DNA of 64,000 nucleotides from Monocercomonoides exilis (GCA_001643675.2 LSRY02000014.1:684501-748500), one strand, 5' to 3'. Numbered from the stretch's first letter, positions 30,756 to 43,158 are shown. The notes: a model not told the origin generated them from the sequence alone. Numbers and translations: made by a program.

Positions 30756-33700
30756 TCAAGTTGCTGAACTTTCAGATTTTGCATCATCAACAGCATCAAA
30801 AATGTCCGAGGCTGCTTGTATGTTTGCATAGATTTCGACAAAGACAGGAAACAAAGAAGGAAAACACGCAAAATGTGTCAGGTAATCCGAGAGGAATGCG
30901 CCCATCCAACACAAACACTCGTTCAGCATTGGGCGAAGAAGAAGATTCAGCTTTTGCAAATGATTTCTTTTCCGTTCTTTTTCGTTCCACTTCAAACTTT
31001 TGTTTTCTGTTGAATATATATCACATTTTTTATTTGTTATATCTTGATTTGTCAGCTCTTCCAGCTCCATCTGTAGCTCTAATGCATCATTTGAAACATA
31101 CTCTGCAATTTCTGCAGCGTTTCCAGCCAGCTCTCCCAGCACCTTTTCCATCGAATAGATCAGCTTATAAGCTTCGCTCAGCGTCACATCCTGCCTCATC
31201 TTGGCTGACAGCGCGGTGAACAGCCCGCTTTCGTCAGAGTCGTATTTGGGTGCTTGCTCAGCTGACTGAGAGGAAGTCAGAGAAAGCTCTCTGCGCAAAT
31301 GCGCAGGAAGCGATGCCAAAGTAAACGGATGTGTCATCCTCCGGACAGCTTCTGTGAGAAGGCAAATATCTGCAGCCATTTTGTGGATTCCGAGAGGAAC
31401 AATCAGACCGTATTTCACCAATTCCAGTAAGTCTCTCCAATCAGGAACCAGTTGGAATGCTCCGAGAACTTCATCACAGCGAGCGCCTGGACTGCTTTTC
31501 TCGCTTTTTCCTCCTCCCAGGCGGACCATTCTTGCGTCTTCTTCCTCTTCGCTCACAATTTGCTTTTCTTCTTCCTTAATCTTCTTCCACACTCTTGTTT
31601 GTGTATCTGCAAGTGCATCATCTTCCTTTTGGAGACTCTCGTTTTCCTCGTCTCGTCGCAGTAAAGCTCCACTCCACGTTTGCCATTTCTCCATTTGATT
31701 TCTTTTTCTCTCTTCCTCTTCCTCCTCTTCCTGTGTTTTGCGAACGAATGCACAAGACAGAAGCGTCTGTGCCATTCCAAGCACGCATTCTGCTGGAATG
31801 GAAAGATACTGCCAATTAATAGGAAGAAGGCAGAAATTTGACCCAATAGTTGTTAATTTTGACTCTTTGATTGATGATTGTTCGCCTCTGTGAATACAAA
31901 CAGATGAAGACAAGCGATAAGTTGACATTCCATTTTCTGAAACTTCTTTTCCAGATTTTTCATTTGAGGAATCAATATTTCCCTTTTCTTCTCTTTCGTT
32001 ATTCAAAGCACTATCCGAGAGATAGTTTCGAAGATGTTCTTTCTGCCTCTGTTGTGCTTCCACAGAACCAGCTGCAATTCCAAACAGCAGCCTCGATATC
32101 TGAACAACTACAGACTGGTATCCGTTGAGATGCGCTGATTCGGCTGAGTGGCTGGAATCTGCAGAATCATAAGTCGTGCTGAGAGGAACAGCCTTTGTGA
32201 GTGTGAGCATCATGCGCTCCAATTTCAGAATGAGCTGCTCTGTCGTTAAAACGGTTACTTTTGCAAAATCTCCGGATGCTGATTGCTTTAACGAGAAGAA
32301 GTCGTTCAATGCTGCTTCACTTAGCTCGTTTGGAATGGCCCAGTGGATGTCTTCTCTGACTCCTTCGCCAGCTTTCTGCTTTGTTCGCTTGCAGTTTAAA
32401 AGCTCCTTTGTGCATGCGACACACACTCCCCACAAAATGAAGCGGAGTTGTCTGCGCTCCCAAATGCGAAATTCGGCTTCGGAGGAAAACTGAACAGACT
32501 GTGAGCATGCCAGTCGAAGGGAAGAAGGAAACTTAAGTGAAGAAGGCATTGACGAAGACGGAGACGCTGAGTCAGAAGTGATATCCAAAAAAGCAGAAAA
32601 CAGCATCAGAACACGCCAATGAAGTGAAAACAGCAAAGACTTGTTGACAATTGGTGAAAGAAATATTGACTGTGCATTCTGTTCAGAAGACAGACGTTGC
32701 CCTTGGGCAGATGCAGATGTCTCCTCTGCACTGCTCTGAATGCTCAAAGAAGAGGGAGAGGGATTGGAAGAGTCTGAGGTTATTGCTCTTGGAATAAGAG
32801 AGGAAGAGCTGCGTTCTCTGCCAAAGCGGCCCATGACACTTTTACTGGGACGATGCACCTTCGAATTCTGCTGTGCTGTCTTCGCATCCAAAGAATCGTT
32901 TGAAGCAGACGAAAGCACCTCTGCAAACGGTAAAGGCGACGGAGATGTGACCTCGGCAGTTGCAAGTGAAAGTGCAGATGCGGCTGGCGAAGGAGCAGAC
33001 AAAGGCGTTTCAAGTGGTGTTTGGGCAAGCGGAAGCGATGCTGCAGATGTCGATGCTACAACAGCAGCAAATGGAGAGTCAGATTTGAGAGATGAAACTG
33101 AAGAAGACTCAGGAGAAGATGGCTGAGAAGATGAGCTTGGCGTTTGTGGAAGAAGTTGGGTAGAATTTGACTGGGCAGTTGAGGTGCTTTGCTCTGGTGC
33201 TTGCAATGCGCCCAACCCTAATGAGACAGAGACCGGATGAAAAATTGCTATTGTCTGACGTTTGCTTCTATTCGTTAAATTGTCTGCTGGGTACTCACCT
33301 CTCAATCGAGGATCCCACAAGCAATTGCACTCTCCTGGAAATTCAAGGCTTGCATCACAACGACACAATGCCCGAGAGCGAGATGGCAGGCACCATTGAG
33401 ATAAATTTTTCTGTTTCGTAGTGTCTTCTGCAAGCGAAACATCGGCTTCTAGTGGTAATATTGTAATAATGTTCTTTTTGTCAGATCCTTCGCGTTTTAA
33501 AAAGTGCTCTTGGATTAACTGCTTTCCAATACGTTGCAGTTTTAATGGAATCGAATTGAGAAACTCAGAAGCGATAATTAGAGTTTCAACAGAAATTGCC
33601 ATTCTTTCTTCGTAACTAAATGAAAGCATATTCTTTGCCTTAAATTGAGCTGAAGATTCTAAAGAACGAAACGAACACAAAGCATCATCTAACAAACAAG

Positions 33701-34179
33701 CATTTAACACTTTTGATAAAGGAAAAATAAGAAATACCTTGTTTAAACCGCAAATGTTTCTGCCTTATTAGAGAAATAAATTGAGAACGATTTCTGGCGG
33801 GAAACATCCATGACAATTCAGCAAGATCTATCTGATTTAATTTAGTAAATATTATCGGTGGGTGAAATCTAGGCACTTCTGCAGCTGCCTGAAGCTTTTT
33901 TTTCACATAAAGAGCTGTCGGCATTTGATTACTGTCGACCTTTGAGAGTGGAACATTTTCTTCTTCTTCAGTTTTTATGGTTGTGGTTAAACCAGTGTTT
34001 TGTTTTGGTTCAAGTTTTTGTACTTGTTGTTGCGTTGGACTTTGCTGACATTGAGGTTGTTTTAGCTTCGAAGGAGGTGGTGGAAGAATTTTAACCTTAA
34101 GCTTCGTCAATGCAACTAGCTTAGAAGGAATTGGTGGAGGCGGAGCAGAAGGACGTTTTGGAATGAAAGGCTGACTCAT
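30756..34179 (-). CDS. Proline-rich, possibly formin-like protein, about 1124 aa
   Basis: Two exons: 33738-34179 and 30756-33688, joined across a 49-nt intron (GTATTT...GTTAG) to give 1,124 residues. The N-terminus has short Pro runs (PSAPPPPIPSKL, ILPPPPSKL). Next comes IIFTKLNQIDLAELSWMF, and then FLNSIPLKLQRIGKQLIQEHF. These look like the lasso and the E.FL..IP.L..RL...F signature of an actin-nucleating FH2 domain. The remainder is interrupted by long Ser/Ala-rich and Glu-rich insertions, and the canonical GN-x-x-N motif is not clear, so this is only a suggestion. A Cys cluster (WCLPSRSRALCRCD) lies upstream of a possible in-frame 81-nt intron (33218-33298, GTGAGT...TTAG); if it is removed the protein loses 27 residues. 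It might instead be an unrelated helical protein. Confidence 0.6.
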
Positions 34180-34451
34180 TAAAGGTCCAGAAAATGAATT
34201 TTAATAACTTTCAAGATCAATAACCAAAATAATATCCCTTAACAAGTTGAAATTCTTGATTATTTTTTGAAAACATAATAACAAAAATAATAATAATAAA
34301 TTGAAGCAAATCAATAAAGCAATAAAAAAATTCAAAAATCAACCAACTAGAATTTTCAATTCATGAAACAGATTGATAACTTTTTCATTGCAGCTTATAT
34401 TGTAAACGTATTTAATCTTCCAGATGTATCGGAGGAAAAAGAACTCAGGAT

Positions 34452-35552
34452 TCAATCGTCTGTATCTTCTTTTCCATCATCATCGTCGTCGTCATCATCT
34501 TTCATTTCCCTTAATCTTTTAACAAGCCTTCTTTTTTCTACGCTAGACATTTTCTTCAATAATTCTCTTGCTAATCTTTCTGCAAAAGCAAGAGATACTG
34601 TTTTCGGGAGAACAACATCATTGAAGGCATCAGAAGATTCTGAGCTTGAATAATCTGAACGCGACAAAGAAACAGAAATAGATCTTCTCCTCTTCGAGTG
34701 TTTCGAATGCTTCAAAGATGATCTCCCTTTATGAGACGAGTATTTTTCTGCTTCTTCCCGTTTAAGCTTTTGTGGAACCTGATGAGCAGCGCTGCCATCT
34801 TCTTTTTGCAATGACCGTATTTTTTCCATGTGTTCCATTGCAGTTAGTGGATCTTCCAAATATTGTCTTCGTTCATCTATCTTATCAACAAGAAATAATG
34901 GACATTCTTTTTCTCCAGATTGATGTCCCCATTGTCCGCATCTTGCACATTTCACATTTCTCATCTAGTTTATAAATTAAATTGTTGGAAATGGTTAAAA
35001 ATATTTGAATATTATTTTTTAAAGTGAAAATGAATAATTATTCTTCATACTTCCATTCCAAATGGATGATGTCTCAATTCAAAATCGGTAGTGGAAGCAG
35101 TTAGCTTTGGTACGCCTTTCATAACAGGAAACTTTTTTTCAAGCGGATCATCTTTAGTCAATTTCGAAGGATCAACATCTTGTTCCTTTGCTTCATCTTC
35201 CTCTCCTTTTTTATCTTCAATGTATCCAGGAGGCAATGAATATATAAATGAAAGTCCTCTACGTTTTCTATCTCGTTCCGATTCGGGTCCTGCAGTCATT
35301 CGCTCTATTTCTTCTTTTTCAAGTTCCTTTCTTCTTTGTTCCTCGTGCTCCTTATCTTTTTTTAATTTTTCTTCATGTTTTTTCAAAGCTTCAGCTTTTC
35401 TTCTTTGATTATATTTAGTGAGGGGATGGAAATACTATTTTTCAACGAAATCCACAAAAGCAAGTTATTATCAAATAGGAGAAATTCATTAAACAAAATA
35501 TCTTAAACGCATTCCAAACCTTTCCCATTAAAAATGCAAGACCTTTTGTCAT
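34452..35552 (-). CDS. CIR1: CIR1-like protein: Cir_N domain plus zinc knuckle
   Basis: Three exons: 35520-35552, 35051-35434 and 34452-34964; 930 nt, 309 residues. It begins MTKGLAFLMGKYFHPLTKYN, matching the short N-terminal motif of CIR family proteins (MGK...F...FHP). A Lys/Glu-rich helix follows, then a GLSFIYSLPPGY block (GLNFMYEAPPG in animals), and then HPFGMEMRNVKC leading into a CX2CX4HX6C zinc knuckle (Cys145, Cys148, His153, Cys160) and ECPLF. The tail is basic/Ser-rich (SKRRRSISVSLSRS) and ends in a poly-Asp/Glu stretch. The animal homologue is a CBF1/RBPJ-interacting corepressor with links to splicing. Here the gene is head-to-head with the spliceosomal helicase DHX8, 116 nt apart, which favours an RNA-processing role (inference). 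Introns begin GTTTGG and GTATGA. Confidence 0.88.
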
Positions 35553-35668
35553 TGAAAATAAAATAATTCGATATATTGACTTCTATTAAAAGTCAAAAAG
35601 CAAAAAATCAAAACACAGAATGAAGAAAAATATTAATTATATCCCGAGTTGATCATTGATTCTTTTTA
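35553..35668. promoter_or_regulatory. Shared divergent promoter region, CIR1 / DHX8
   Basis: Only 116 nt separate the two start codons. TGATCA occurs at 35650-35655, 14 nt before the DHX8 ATG. A bidirectional promoter is inferred from spacing. Confidence 0.5.
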
Positions 35669-38600
35669 ATGTCGTTCGATCTAAATGTTAAATCGAAGAT
35701 CGTAACAGAATTAGAAAGATATGAACCTCAATTAGCTTCTGAGCCATTTCCATCTGCGGTGTACGATATATATGTTATTTCTAAGAGCAAAGAATCGTTT
35801 TTAAAACAATTAGCCGATTCTGGACTTGATGATGGATCAATGACAAATTTTTATGAAAGGCTTTATGAACAAATTACAAAAATGAAGAAAACAATTATTC
35901 CAAGTATGATTTACTTATTTTAATAAATGTTTTAATATTTATAATTTTTTTCAAAATAGTCTCTGAATTGCCAACAAAAAGGAAAGACATTTCTAAAACT
36001 CAAAATCAGAGTGCCGACTCTATATCCATTTCATCTTCACCATCGATTACACAACCACAAAGTCGATACGACAACTCAAAAAAAGAACGAATCCAACTCG
36101 ATGATAGGCCAGAAATATGGAAAATATATGATGGGCAAGTGCAGTCCTGCTCCGACTCTGGTGCGTATATAAGTTTGGATGGTGTTCGAGGACATCCTCA
36201 GGGATTATGTAGAAATAGCGAATATTCAGATGGTAATCTCAAGGCTAGGGACTATCTCCATCGTTATGATCGAGTGAAAGTTAAGGTTATATCTGTCGCA
36301 GCAAGAACATTTGATTTATCTATGAGACAGGTCGATCAAAAAACTGGGGCAGATATCAGAATGCCTCCATCTCAAAAGCAGTATTTAAAAGAGAGAGGTT
36401 TGCTTATGGAAGATGAAGATGATGGGGATGTCGAAGATGCACTTTTCCGTCCTCTGCTATCTGGTGCACCGGTTTCATCATCGTCAACTGTTCCTTCTTC
36501 TTTCTCTACTGTTCCTGCCTCTGCTTTGTCTAGTTCTTCTTTTGCTAGTCGCGGTCATAGAAAGCAAAAAACAGATGCAGACAAGTGGGAAGAAAAGCAG
36601 CTCTTAAGCGCAGGAATTATTACGCGTGAGGAGCTGGAAGGTTGGGATCAGGAGAGGGAGATGATGCAAGAGGATGAGGACAACGATGACATGGCCCAGC
36701 TGAGCGATGCAGCAAAGAAGCGCTTGGGAATCCCCATCACGGGAAGCGGTGGTGTGGCTACTCTTCCGCGTGCTGGGGTGCAACTGGATGCAGAAGAGGA
36801 TGTTGAGGATATCGACATTGAAGTCACAGAGGCAGAGCCTTCATTTCTCAAGGGAATCTCCTCTCATTCAATGCAATTCTCACCATTGCGTATCGTCCAG
36901 GCACCAGACGGTTCATTGGTCAGCATCGCTGAAGAAACCCAGAAGACGCTGAAGGATCAGCGGGAAGAGCTCACAAGGCAGCGAAATGAGATGTTTGAGA
37001 ACATTCCAAAAGGTTTGGACAGAGGGTGGCTGGATCCAATGCCAGAGGATAATGAAAGGCTGTTGGCGTCTGAGCTGCGTGGTCTCGGAATGATGGCTGT
37101 GGCTGGTGCTAGTGGAGCAGTGGGCCTGGAGAAGCTGCCGGAATGGAAGCGTGAGGCTCTGGGAAAGCATCCGACCTTTGGCCGACCAGTGACAAAGATG
37201 TCGATAAAGGAGCAGAGAGAATCGCTGCCAATCTACCAGTTCAGGAATGCATTGCTGGCTGCGCTTTCTAAGAGTCAGATGCTCATCGTGATTGGAGAGA
37301 CTGGTTCTGGGAAGACTACTCAGATTCCGCAGTACCTGGCTGAAGAAGGATACACAGCTACTGGGCGTGTTGGCGTCACACAGCCTCGTCGTGTGGCTGC
37401 ACAGTCTGTTGCGAAGAGAGTGAGTGAAGAGGTTGGGTGTGTCTTGGGGCAAGAAGTTGGGTACGCCATCCGTTTTGAAGAAGTTGTTTCAAAAGAGACA
37501 GTCATCAAATATATGACAGATGGGTATCTTTTAAGAGAATGCCTTGTTGACACAAAGCTCAGCCAGTATTCAGTCATCATGTTGGATGAAGCCCACGAAC
37601 GCACAATTCACACAGATGTGCTGTTTGCACTGTGCAAAGAAGCGTGTCGTCAGCGTCCAAACGATCTGAAGCTGATTGTCACATCTGCAACATTGGATGC
37701 TGAGAAGTTCTCGTCGTATTTCAATGACTGCCCAATTATCACCATTCCTGGGCGCTCGTATGAAGTGGAGGTGTTCTACGCAAAGCAGCCAGAGCCGAAC
37801 TATTTGGAGGCTGCGACAATTGCAGCAATGCAAATCCACTTGAAGGAAAGCGAAGGAGACATCCTTGTCTTTCTCACTGGGCAGGAGGAGATCGATCTCT
37901 GCTGCTCCATCCTCCACAAGCGGATGAAAGATCTGGGCGACAAAGTTCCCGAGCTGATCATTCTGCCTGTTTATTCGTCGCTGCCTTCGGAAAACCAGAC
38001 CCGCATCTTCGAGCCAGCGCCGCGGGGAGCAAGAAAGTGTATAGTGGCGACAAACATTGCTGAGGCCTCGCTGACCATTGATGGAATCCGCTTTGTGATT
38101 GACTCCGGTTTTGTGAAGCAGAACAGCTTCAATCCGCGTCTTGGGATGGACTCGCTGACAATTGTGCCTATCTCAAAGGCATCCGCAAAGCAGCGGAAAG
38201 GAAGAGCCGGGAGAACAGCACCCGGAAAGTGCTACCGCCTCTACACAGAAAGTGCCTTCAAGAATGAGATGATGCCAACCACGATCCCTGAAATTCAACG
38301 AGCGAACCTGGCAAACACGGTGCTTTTGCTGAAGGCGATGGGTATCAATGATGTGATGTCCTTCGACTTTATGGACAAGCCGCCAAGGCAGACGCTTGTG
38401 GCAGCACTGGAGCTGCTGTATGCACTTGGGGCACTGGACGAGGAAGGGCTTCTGACTCCCATCGGAAGGAGGATGGCAGAGTTTCCGCTTGAGCCTCAGC
38501 TGAGCAAGATGCTACTAACGTCTGTGGAGTTGGGATGCACAGAGGAGATTCTGACGATTGCCTCGATGATTTCTGTGGAGACGATCTTCTTCCGGCCGAA

Positions 38601-39201
38601 GGACAAGCAGCTGGAGGCAGACGCGAAGAAGCAGGCGTTCTCGCAGCCTGAAGGTGATCATTTGACATACTTAACGATCTACAACAGGTGGCAAAAGGAA
38701 GGATACTCGTCCACTTGGTGTGCGCGGAACTTCATTCACATCCGGGCGATGCGGAAGGCGCAGGATATTCGGACGCATCTGCTGCAGATTATGAACAAGT
38801 ACAACTATCCAATCACTTCATGCGGGCGCAACTACAACTCAATCCTCCAGGCCGTTGTGTCAGGCTTCTTCAACCATGCTGCCAAGAGAGATCCGACTGA
38901 AGGCTACAAGACGCTTTCAGAAGGGTCGACGGTGTATATCCACCCGTCTTCAGCACTGTTCCAGAAGAATCCGGAGTGGGTGCTGTATCACGAGGTGGTG
39001 ATGACTACTAAAGAGTACATGAGGCACGTGTCAGCCATCGACCCCCGGTGGCTGCTGGTGTTTGCCCCGAACTATTATGTGAAGGTGGACCCCAGAATGC
39101 TCTCGAAGGAGAAGAGGAAGCAGAGAATAGAGCCGCTGTACTCGAAGTTCCAGGATGCGAACTCGTGGCGTATTTCAAAGCAGAAGATTAGAAAGAACTG
39201 A
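35669..39201 (+). CDS. DHX8: Spliceosomal DEAH-box RNA helicase DHX8/Prp22
   Basis: ATP-dependent RNA helicase that releases mRNA from the spliceosome. Two exons: 35669-35903 and 35960-39201 (56-nt intron, GTATGA...AATAG); 1,158 residues against about 1,220 in human. An S1 RNA-binding domain lies at about residues 137-206 (GQVQSCSDSGAYISL...FDLSMRQ), which distinguishes DHX8/Prp22 from other DEAH helicases. Motif I is GETGSGKT (about 523) and motif II DEAH (about 620). Motif III is SAT, followed by TNIAEASLTI, motif VI QRKGRAGR (about 822) and the C-terminal HA2/OB region. The N-terminal exon encodes the helical region before the S1 domain. GC content climbs strongly toward the 3' end (about 40% near the start, about 60% near 38400) although the flanks are AT-rich. 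Identification is secure. Confidence 0.96.
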
Positions 39202-40038
39202 TTGGGAAGGAGGAGTTTTAGGATTGATTACATATTTGTGGTTTCTTGCTAAGAATCGGAAAGTGACAGGTTTTGATATTTTCTGAGTAAATTATGCACT
39301 TGAAAAAAAACAAACACTTCACAAACTGTCTTTCATGTAAATTTTGTACAAATAGTTTTCCGTTTTGTTTTTTACTGGATTTTTAATTTTCACTTCATCT
39401 TTAGAATCAATGTGATAATAAAGAATGTTTAAATGTTTGAAACTCAAAGATTATATTTTTGTGCTTCTTTTTAAACTTTTTGAATTTCGATTCCTTTTTC
39501 TTTATTCATATGTTGAAAAGATGATTCATATAAACGTTCCCACTCACTTCATATCAGCTTAAAGGCCTTTTAAATAATAATGCATTTTCCAAGCCAAACA
39601 TATTCTGTTGCTTAAAACGCTTCAAACGATGTTATACAAAAAATGAAACAATTCAACGAATCTGTTTACTCAAAAAAGAATAACATAAAAAGAATAAAAA
39701 AAAGAAGTTGACAAGAAAAGACAGCAATATGAAATCCAAACATAACTGCCAGATAATCTGATCAACGAAGGAATGAAATGAAAAGGCAATAATATCAATA
39801 TGAGAAAAACGATATGTAAGATAAATTTAAAATAAATATGAAAATCGAATTTTCTGAATGTTTATATATCTTCAAACAATATCTCTCCATTCAACCTATT
39901 TAAAATAAAATAAAATAAAATAAAATAAAATAAAATAAAATAAAATAAAATAGCTACTCCACAAAAGACCTTTCAAAACCATTTCTCTTGATTCAAACTT
40001 CCACCAACCACTTTTTTTCATTCCCTTCAAGAAAATTC
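39202..40038. other. Intergenic region between convergent genes
   Basis: 837 nt between the ends of DHX8 (plus) and the TM protein (minus). No gene seen. It holds a (TAAAA)10 repeat at 39901-39950 and several T/A runs that may carry 3'-processing signals. Confidence 0.5.
39901..39950. repeat. (TAAAA)10 pentanucleotide microsatellite
   Basis: Ten perfect tandem copies of TAAAA, followed by a partial unit. Confidence 0.95.
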
Positions 40039-42980
40039 TCATTTGTTCCTGCTTTCGATGTATCTCAGCCGCGCAATTCGAGCTCTTTCCATGTCTGTCA
40101 ATCCATCTTCTGGTGGATGCAGTGAAGAAGCTTCAGGTGATGATGAAGACGACGATGAAGATGAAGAAGAAGAAGATGATGATGATGATGATGATGATGA
40201 AGTCGAAGAGGCAGACGCAGGCCCGTGTTTAGTGCTGCTTTCTGGCTTCCTCTCTCTTTCATCGTCCATCCTTTCACTCTGCAACAGAGCTGCCTCCTGC
40301 TGCTGTGCAAACTCCCTCTCTTCCTCTGAAACTCCCCCTTCATTTGCTCCGCCCATCCCTTCGCTTCCTTGCCTGCCGTTCTCCTGCTGCTCCATCATCG
40401 CCAGCTGGTATTGAATGAACGCTGCTTCGTCCTCGTCAATCGTCGGGTCGTTGATCAGGCTGTTAAACTGAGCTGCAGTGCCTTCTTCATCTTCGGTGGA
40501 CACTTGAACTGAACTAGGAAGCTCATACCTGGAAGCCTCTCTCTCCTTTTCCTTTTCCCTTTCCCTGTCTCTTTCTCTTTCTCTTTCCCTCTTTCTCTCT
40601 CTCTCCCTTTCTCTTTGCCTTTCTTCCTCCTCCTCTTCTTCTTCTTCTTCTCTTGTTCTCGGTGCTGCTTGTGATGCATCGTTTCTGTTATTCTGTTGAT
40701 TCAAAGATGTCAGTGCTTCTGCTCTTCTCCTCATAATCTCTCTCACACGTGCAGCTTCTGCGTCTTCTCCTGCTCTTTCAGGCTGATGAACACGTCTATT
40801 GCCTCTTCCGCCTCCTCCTCCCCCTTCTCCCCCTTCTCCTCCACCTTCCCCATTGTTCAGCAGATGGTCTTCCTCGTTCTGCTGTTGCTGTTGCTGCTGC
40901 CGTGCAAGTCTCCGACGTTTGCGGCAGGGATACGTGACACAGCGGACAATAGAGCCGATGATCCAGATGAGCGTGGGGATGAGGATGATGCCTGGAAGAA
41001 GGAAGAGCACAATCAGAATCATCACGTCGCCGAACGTCGTCTTCCCAGGGATGGCAAGCATGACTTGCGACGGACGCTCAGAAAAGCCTGGCAGATCAGA
41101 TAAAATGTGAGTGGTTGAAGAGGCAGAGGCAAATGATGGAGAGGAGAAGTCAGAAGAAGAGGAAGAGGGTTCTTGTGAATCGAAAGAGGAAGAAGGAAAT
41201 AGGTCTGGAAAAAGATCGGAGAGGATCTCAGAATCAATTCGAGGAGATGTGTTTGCAGAACAGTCAGAAGAAGAAGAAGAAGAAGAAGAAGAAGAAGAAG
41301 AAGAAGAAGAAGAAGAAGATGTTGCTGAGGTTGCTGATGATGAAGACGATGAGAAAGTTGAAAGTTGAGAGGAAGAAGAGGTCGAAGAAGGCACAAACGA
41401 CAAATCAGTACTTGCTCCTGTCTCATTGGAATGAGCAACGTTATTCTCAGAAAATGAAATGTTTTCGTGGCTCAATGCTTTGTGAATGGATAACGAAGAA
41501 TTAATGGCAGCAGCAGCATGTTCTGATGTTTCAGAGGCAGATGCTTTGCTGTTCAGGCGAGAAGAGGAGGCAATTGAGGCAGAATTGCAGGCGTTTCTTC
41601 TCCGCATCAGCTCTCTCTCAACAACTGAATACGACGAGTTGTCTGGCTGCGGGTAGAAAAAGCGCTTTTTCATAAAGCGGAATGGAAGCGACGCCTCCAG
41701 CGAGGGATTGAAGGGCATTGAAAGTGCTTCCTTCTTCCTCGCAGATCCAGGCGACAACGGTGAGCTATGAGAAGCCGGTGGAGTTGGCTTCCAGAACACA
41801 GAGTCGAAGACAGAAGCCGGCGAAAGTGCAGCCGACGAGAAACGGAGCATATGCTCTGAGAGTGAGACAAGGCGGGGTGTGACGAGTGGAGATGAAAAGA
41901 GAAGATCAGCCAGCGAGTCGACAGAAAGAGATGATGCAAAAAAGGACGAATGTGATGCAGCAGTGAAACGCTTATTGGTGCTCGACTCTAATTCAGATAA
42001 ATATGCAAATGCAGGTTTCGCTTCCTCAGTTGGAGTCGATAAAACAGAATTACCGTTTTGATTCCTGGTAGTTCGTTTTGGGGCTTCTCTTGTATCAAAA
42101 TAGCATCGTTTGTATGAACCAACCGATAGAGATAGCAAGTGATTTGATTGTTGCAATGGCTCAAAATTGGAGTTTGAATGCTCCCATCCACCTTCCGTCC
42201 CAGGTGGAGGCCAATATGTTGCATTTCTTGATGTCATATTACAAAGATTATCTCTTTAATCATATCGTTGATTATTGACGAACAAAGAAGCTAAAATAAG
42301 AATTACCTAAAAAAAATCAAACGTTAATTCCACTACAGTTGCATTATAAGGCAACGCTTCTTCTTCATGGCTGTCGGTGCTGTTTTTTGGAAGAATAATT
42401 GGAGCAACTGCAATTGTAAAAATGTGAACGCAAGTTGAACCTTTTGATTCTAAAATGCAAATAAAGTATAACAATGATAGTTCAAATGTTCAAAAAGTAT
42501 TAAAATTCATAAAATAATTGTAAACCATCCAAAGGATATGATAAAGAGTAGTTCTTATAATCTTGCATGTAGCAATCTCCAACTGCATAATTTTTACTAA
42601 AATTGTCATATTGAACGCATCAGAAAAGAATTAGAAAGAAAATGTGTCCGGAAAAAGTTGAAGGTGAATTCATTTTTTGTATAAAGATTACAAAGCACGT
42701 GTATAATTTTCTTACAATGAAACTTTAAACATACTAAATTAATGATGAATAAGAATTAATAAGTATTATAGTTGCTGCCCATTGAGAAAAAATTGCAATT
42801 ACTTTGTTTTTTAATCAAAATGTCACAATAATTGTTCAATAACTTTCTTTAATAAAAGAAAAAACTAAAAGTGAATAAAGCAAGACGTAAAAGTACGCTT
42901 ACAATTGATATCCTTTGCTCGGGAAGTGAACCCGTGCAAATGATAAACATAATGCTGTGAAAAGCCTTCCAGCAGCTCAT
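40039..42980 (-). CDS. Signal-peptide, single-TM protein with Ser and Arg/Glu tracts
   Basis: Proposed six exons: 42903-42980, 42827-42846, 42716-42733, 42526-42596, 42323-42449 and 40039-42226; 2,502 nt, 833 residues. Exon 1 encodes a signal-like start (MSCWKAFHSIMFIICTGSLP). Exons 4 and 5 give a Cys- and sequon-bearing lumenal segment (NYAVGDCYMQDYKNYSL; NATVVELT). The last exon holds a poly-Ser region and a TM helix (about 504-535, VMILIVLFLLPGIILIPTLI). After that come a cytosolic CRKRRR stop-transfer, poly-Gln, Gly-rich, poly-Glu and alternating Arg/Glu stretches, a second poly-Ser run and a final RLRYIESRNK. I recognise no family. Exons 2 and 3 are tiny (20 and 18 nt); they were accepted because they alone restore phase between exons 1 and 4, so they are tentative. 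Head-to-head with CCDC96. Confidence 0.7.
41267..41319. repeat. (GAA)n microsatellite encoding poly-Ser
   Basis: About 17 tandem GAA units on the plus strand encoding a Ser run in the ectodomain of the TM protein. A second imperfect GAT/GAA tract at about 40140-40205 encodes the C-terminal poly-Ser. Confidence 0.9.
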
Positions 42981-43158
42981 TTTGAAGACTTAAGGGTTAA
43001 CAAAATTTTTCATCAGCATTTATCTCACTTATTTCATTGGACTGTATAATATATTGAGAGATTTTGTATTAACTGGGAAGTTTCAATATGTTTTGATCAA
43101 AAGCAAAACTTATTTTTGAAAAGGATCTGACGGTTATTTTTCTTTTTTCGTTTTTTTG
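42981..43158. promoter_or_regulatory. Shared divergent promoter region, TM protein / CCDC96
   Basis: 178 nt between start codons. TGATCA at 43094-43099 (within TTTTGATCAAAA) lies 60-65 nt upstream of the CCDC96 ATG, the same spacing as in the SF-assemblin promoter. The role is inferred. Confidence 0.5.

Noticed and set aside
33710-33737. A 28-nt intron (GTATTT...AAAAG) in the formin-like gene
   Set aside because: Too short; the next acceptor (GTTAG at 33689) is in the same phase and gives 49 nt, matching other introns here.
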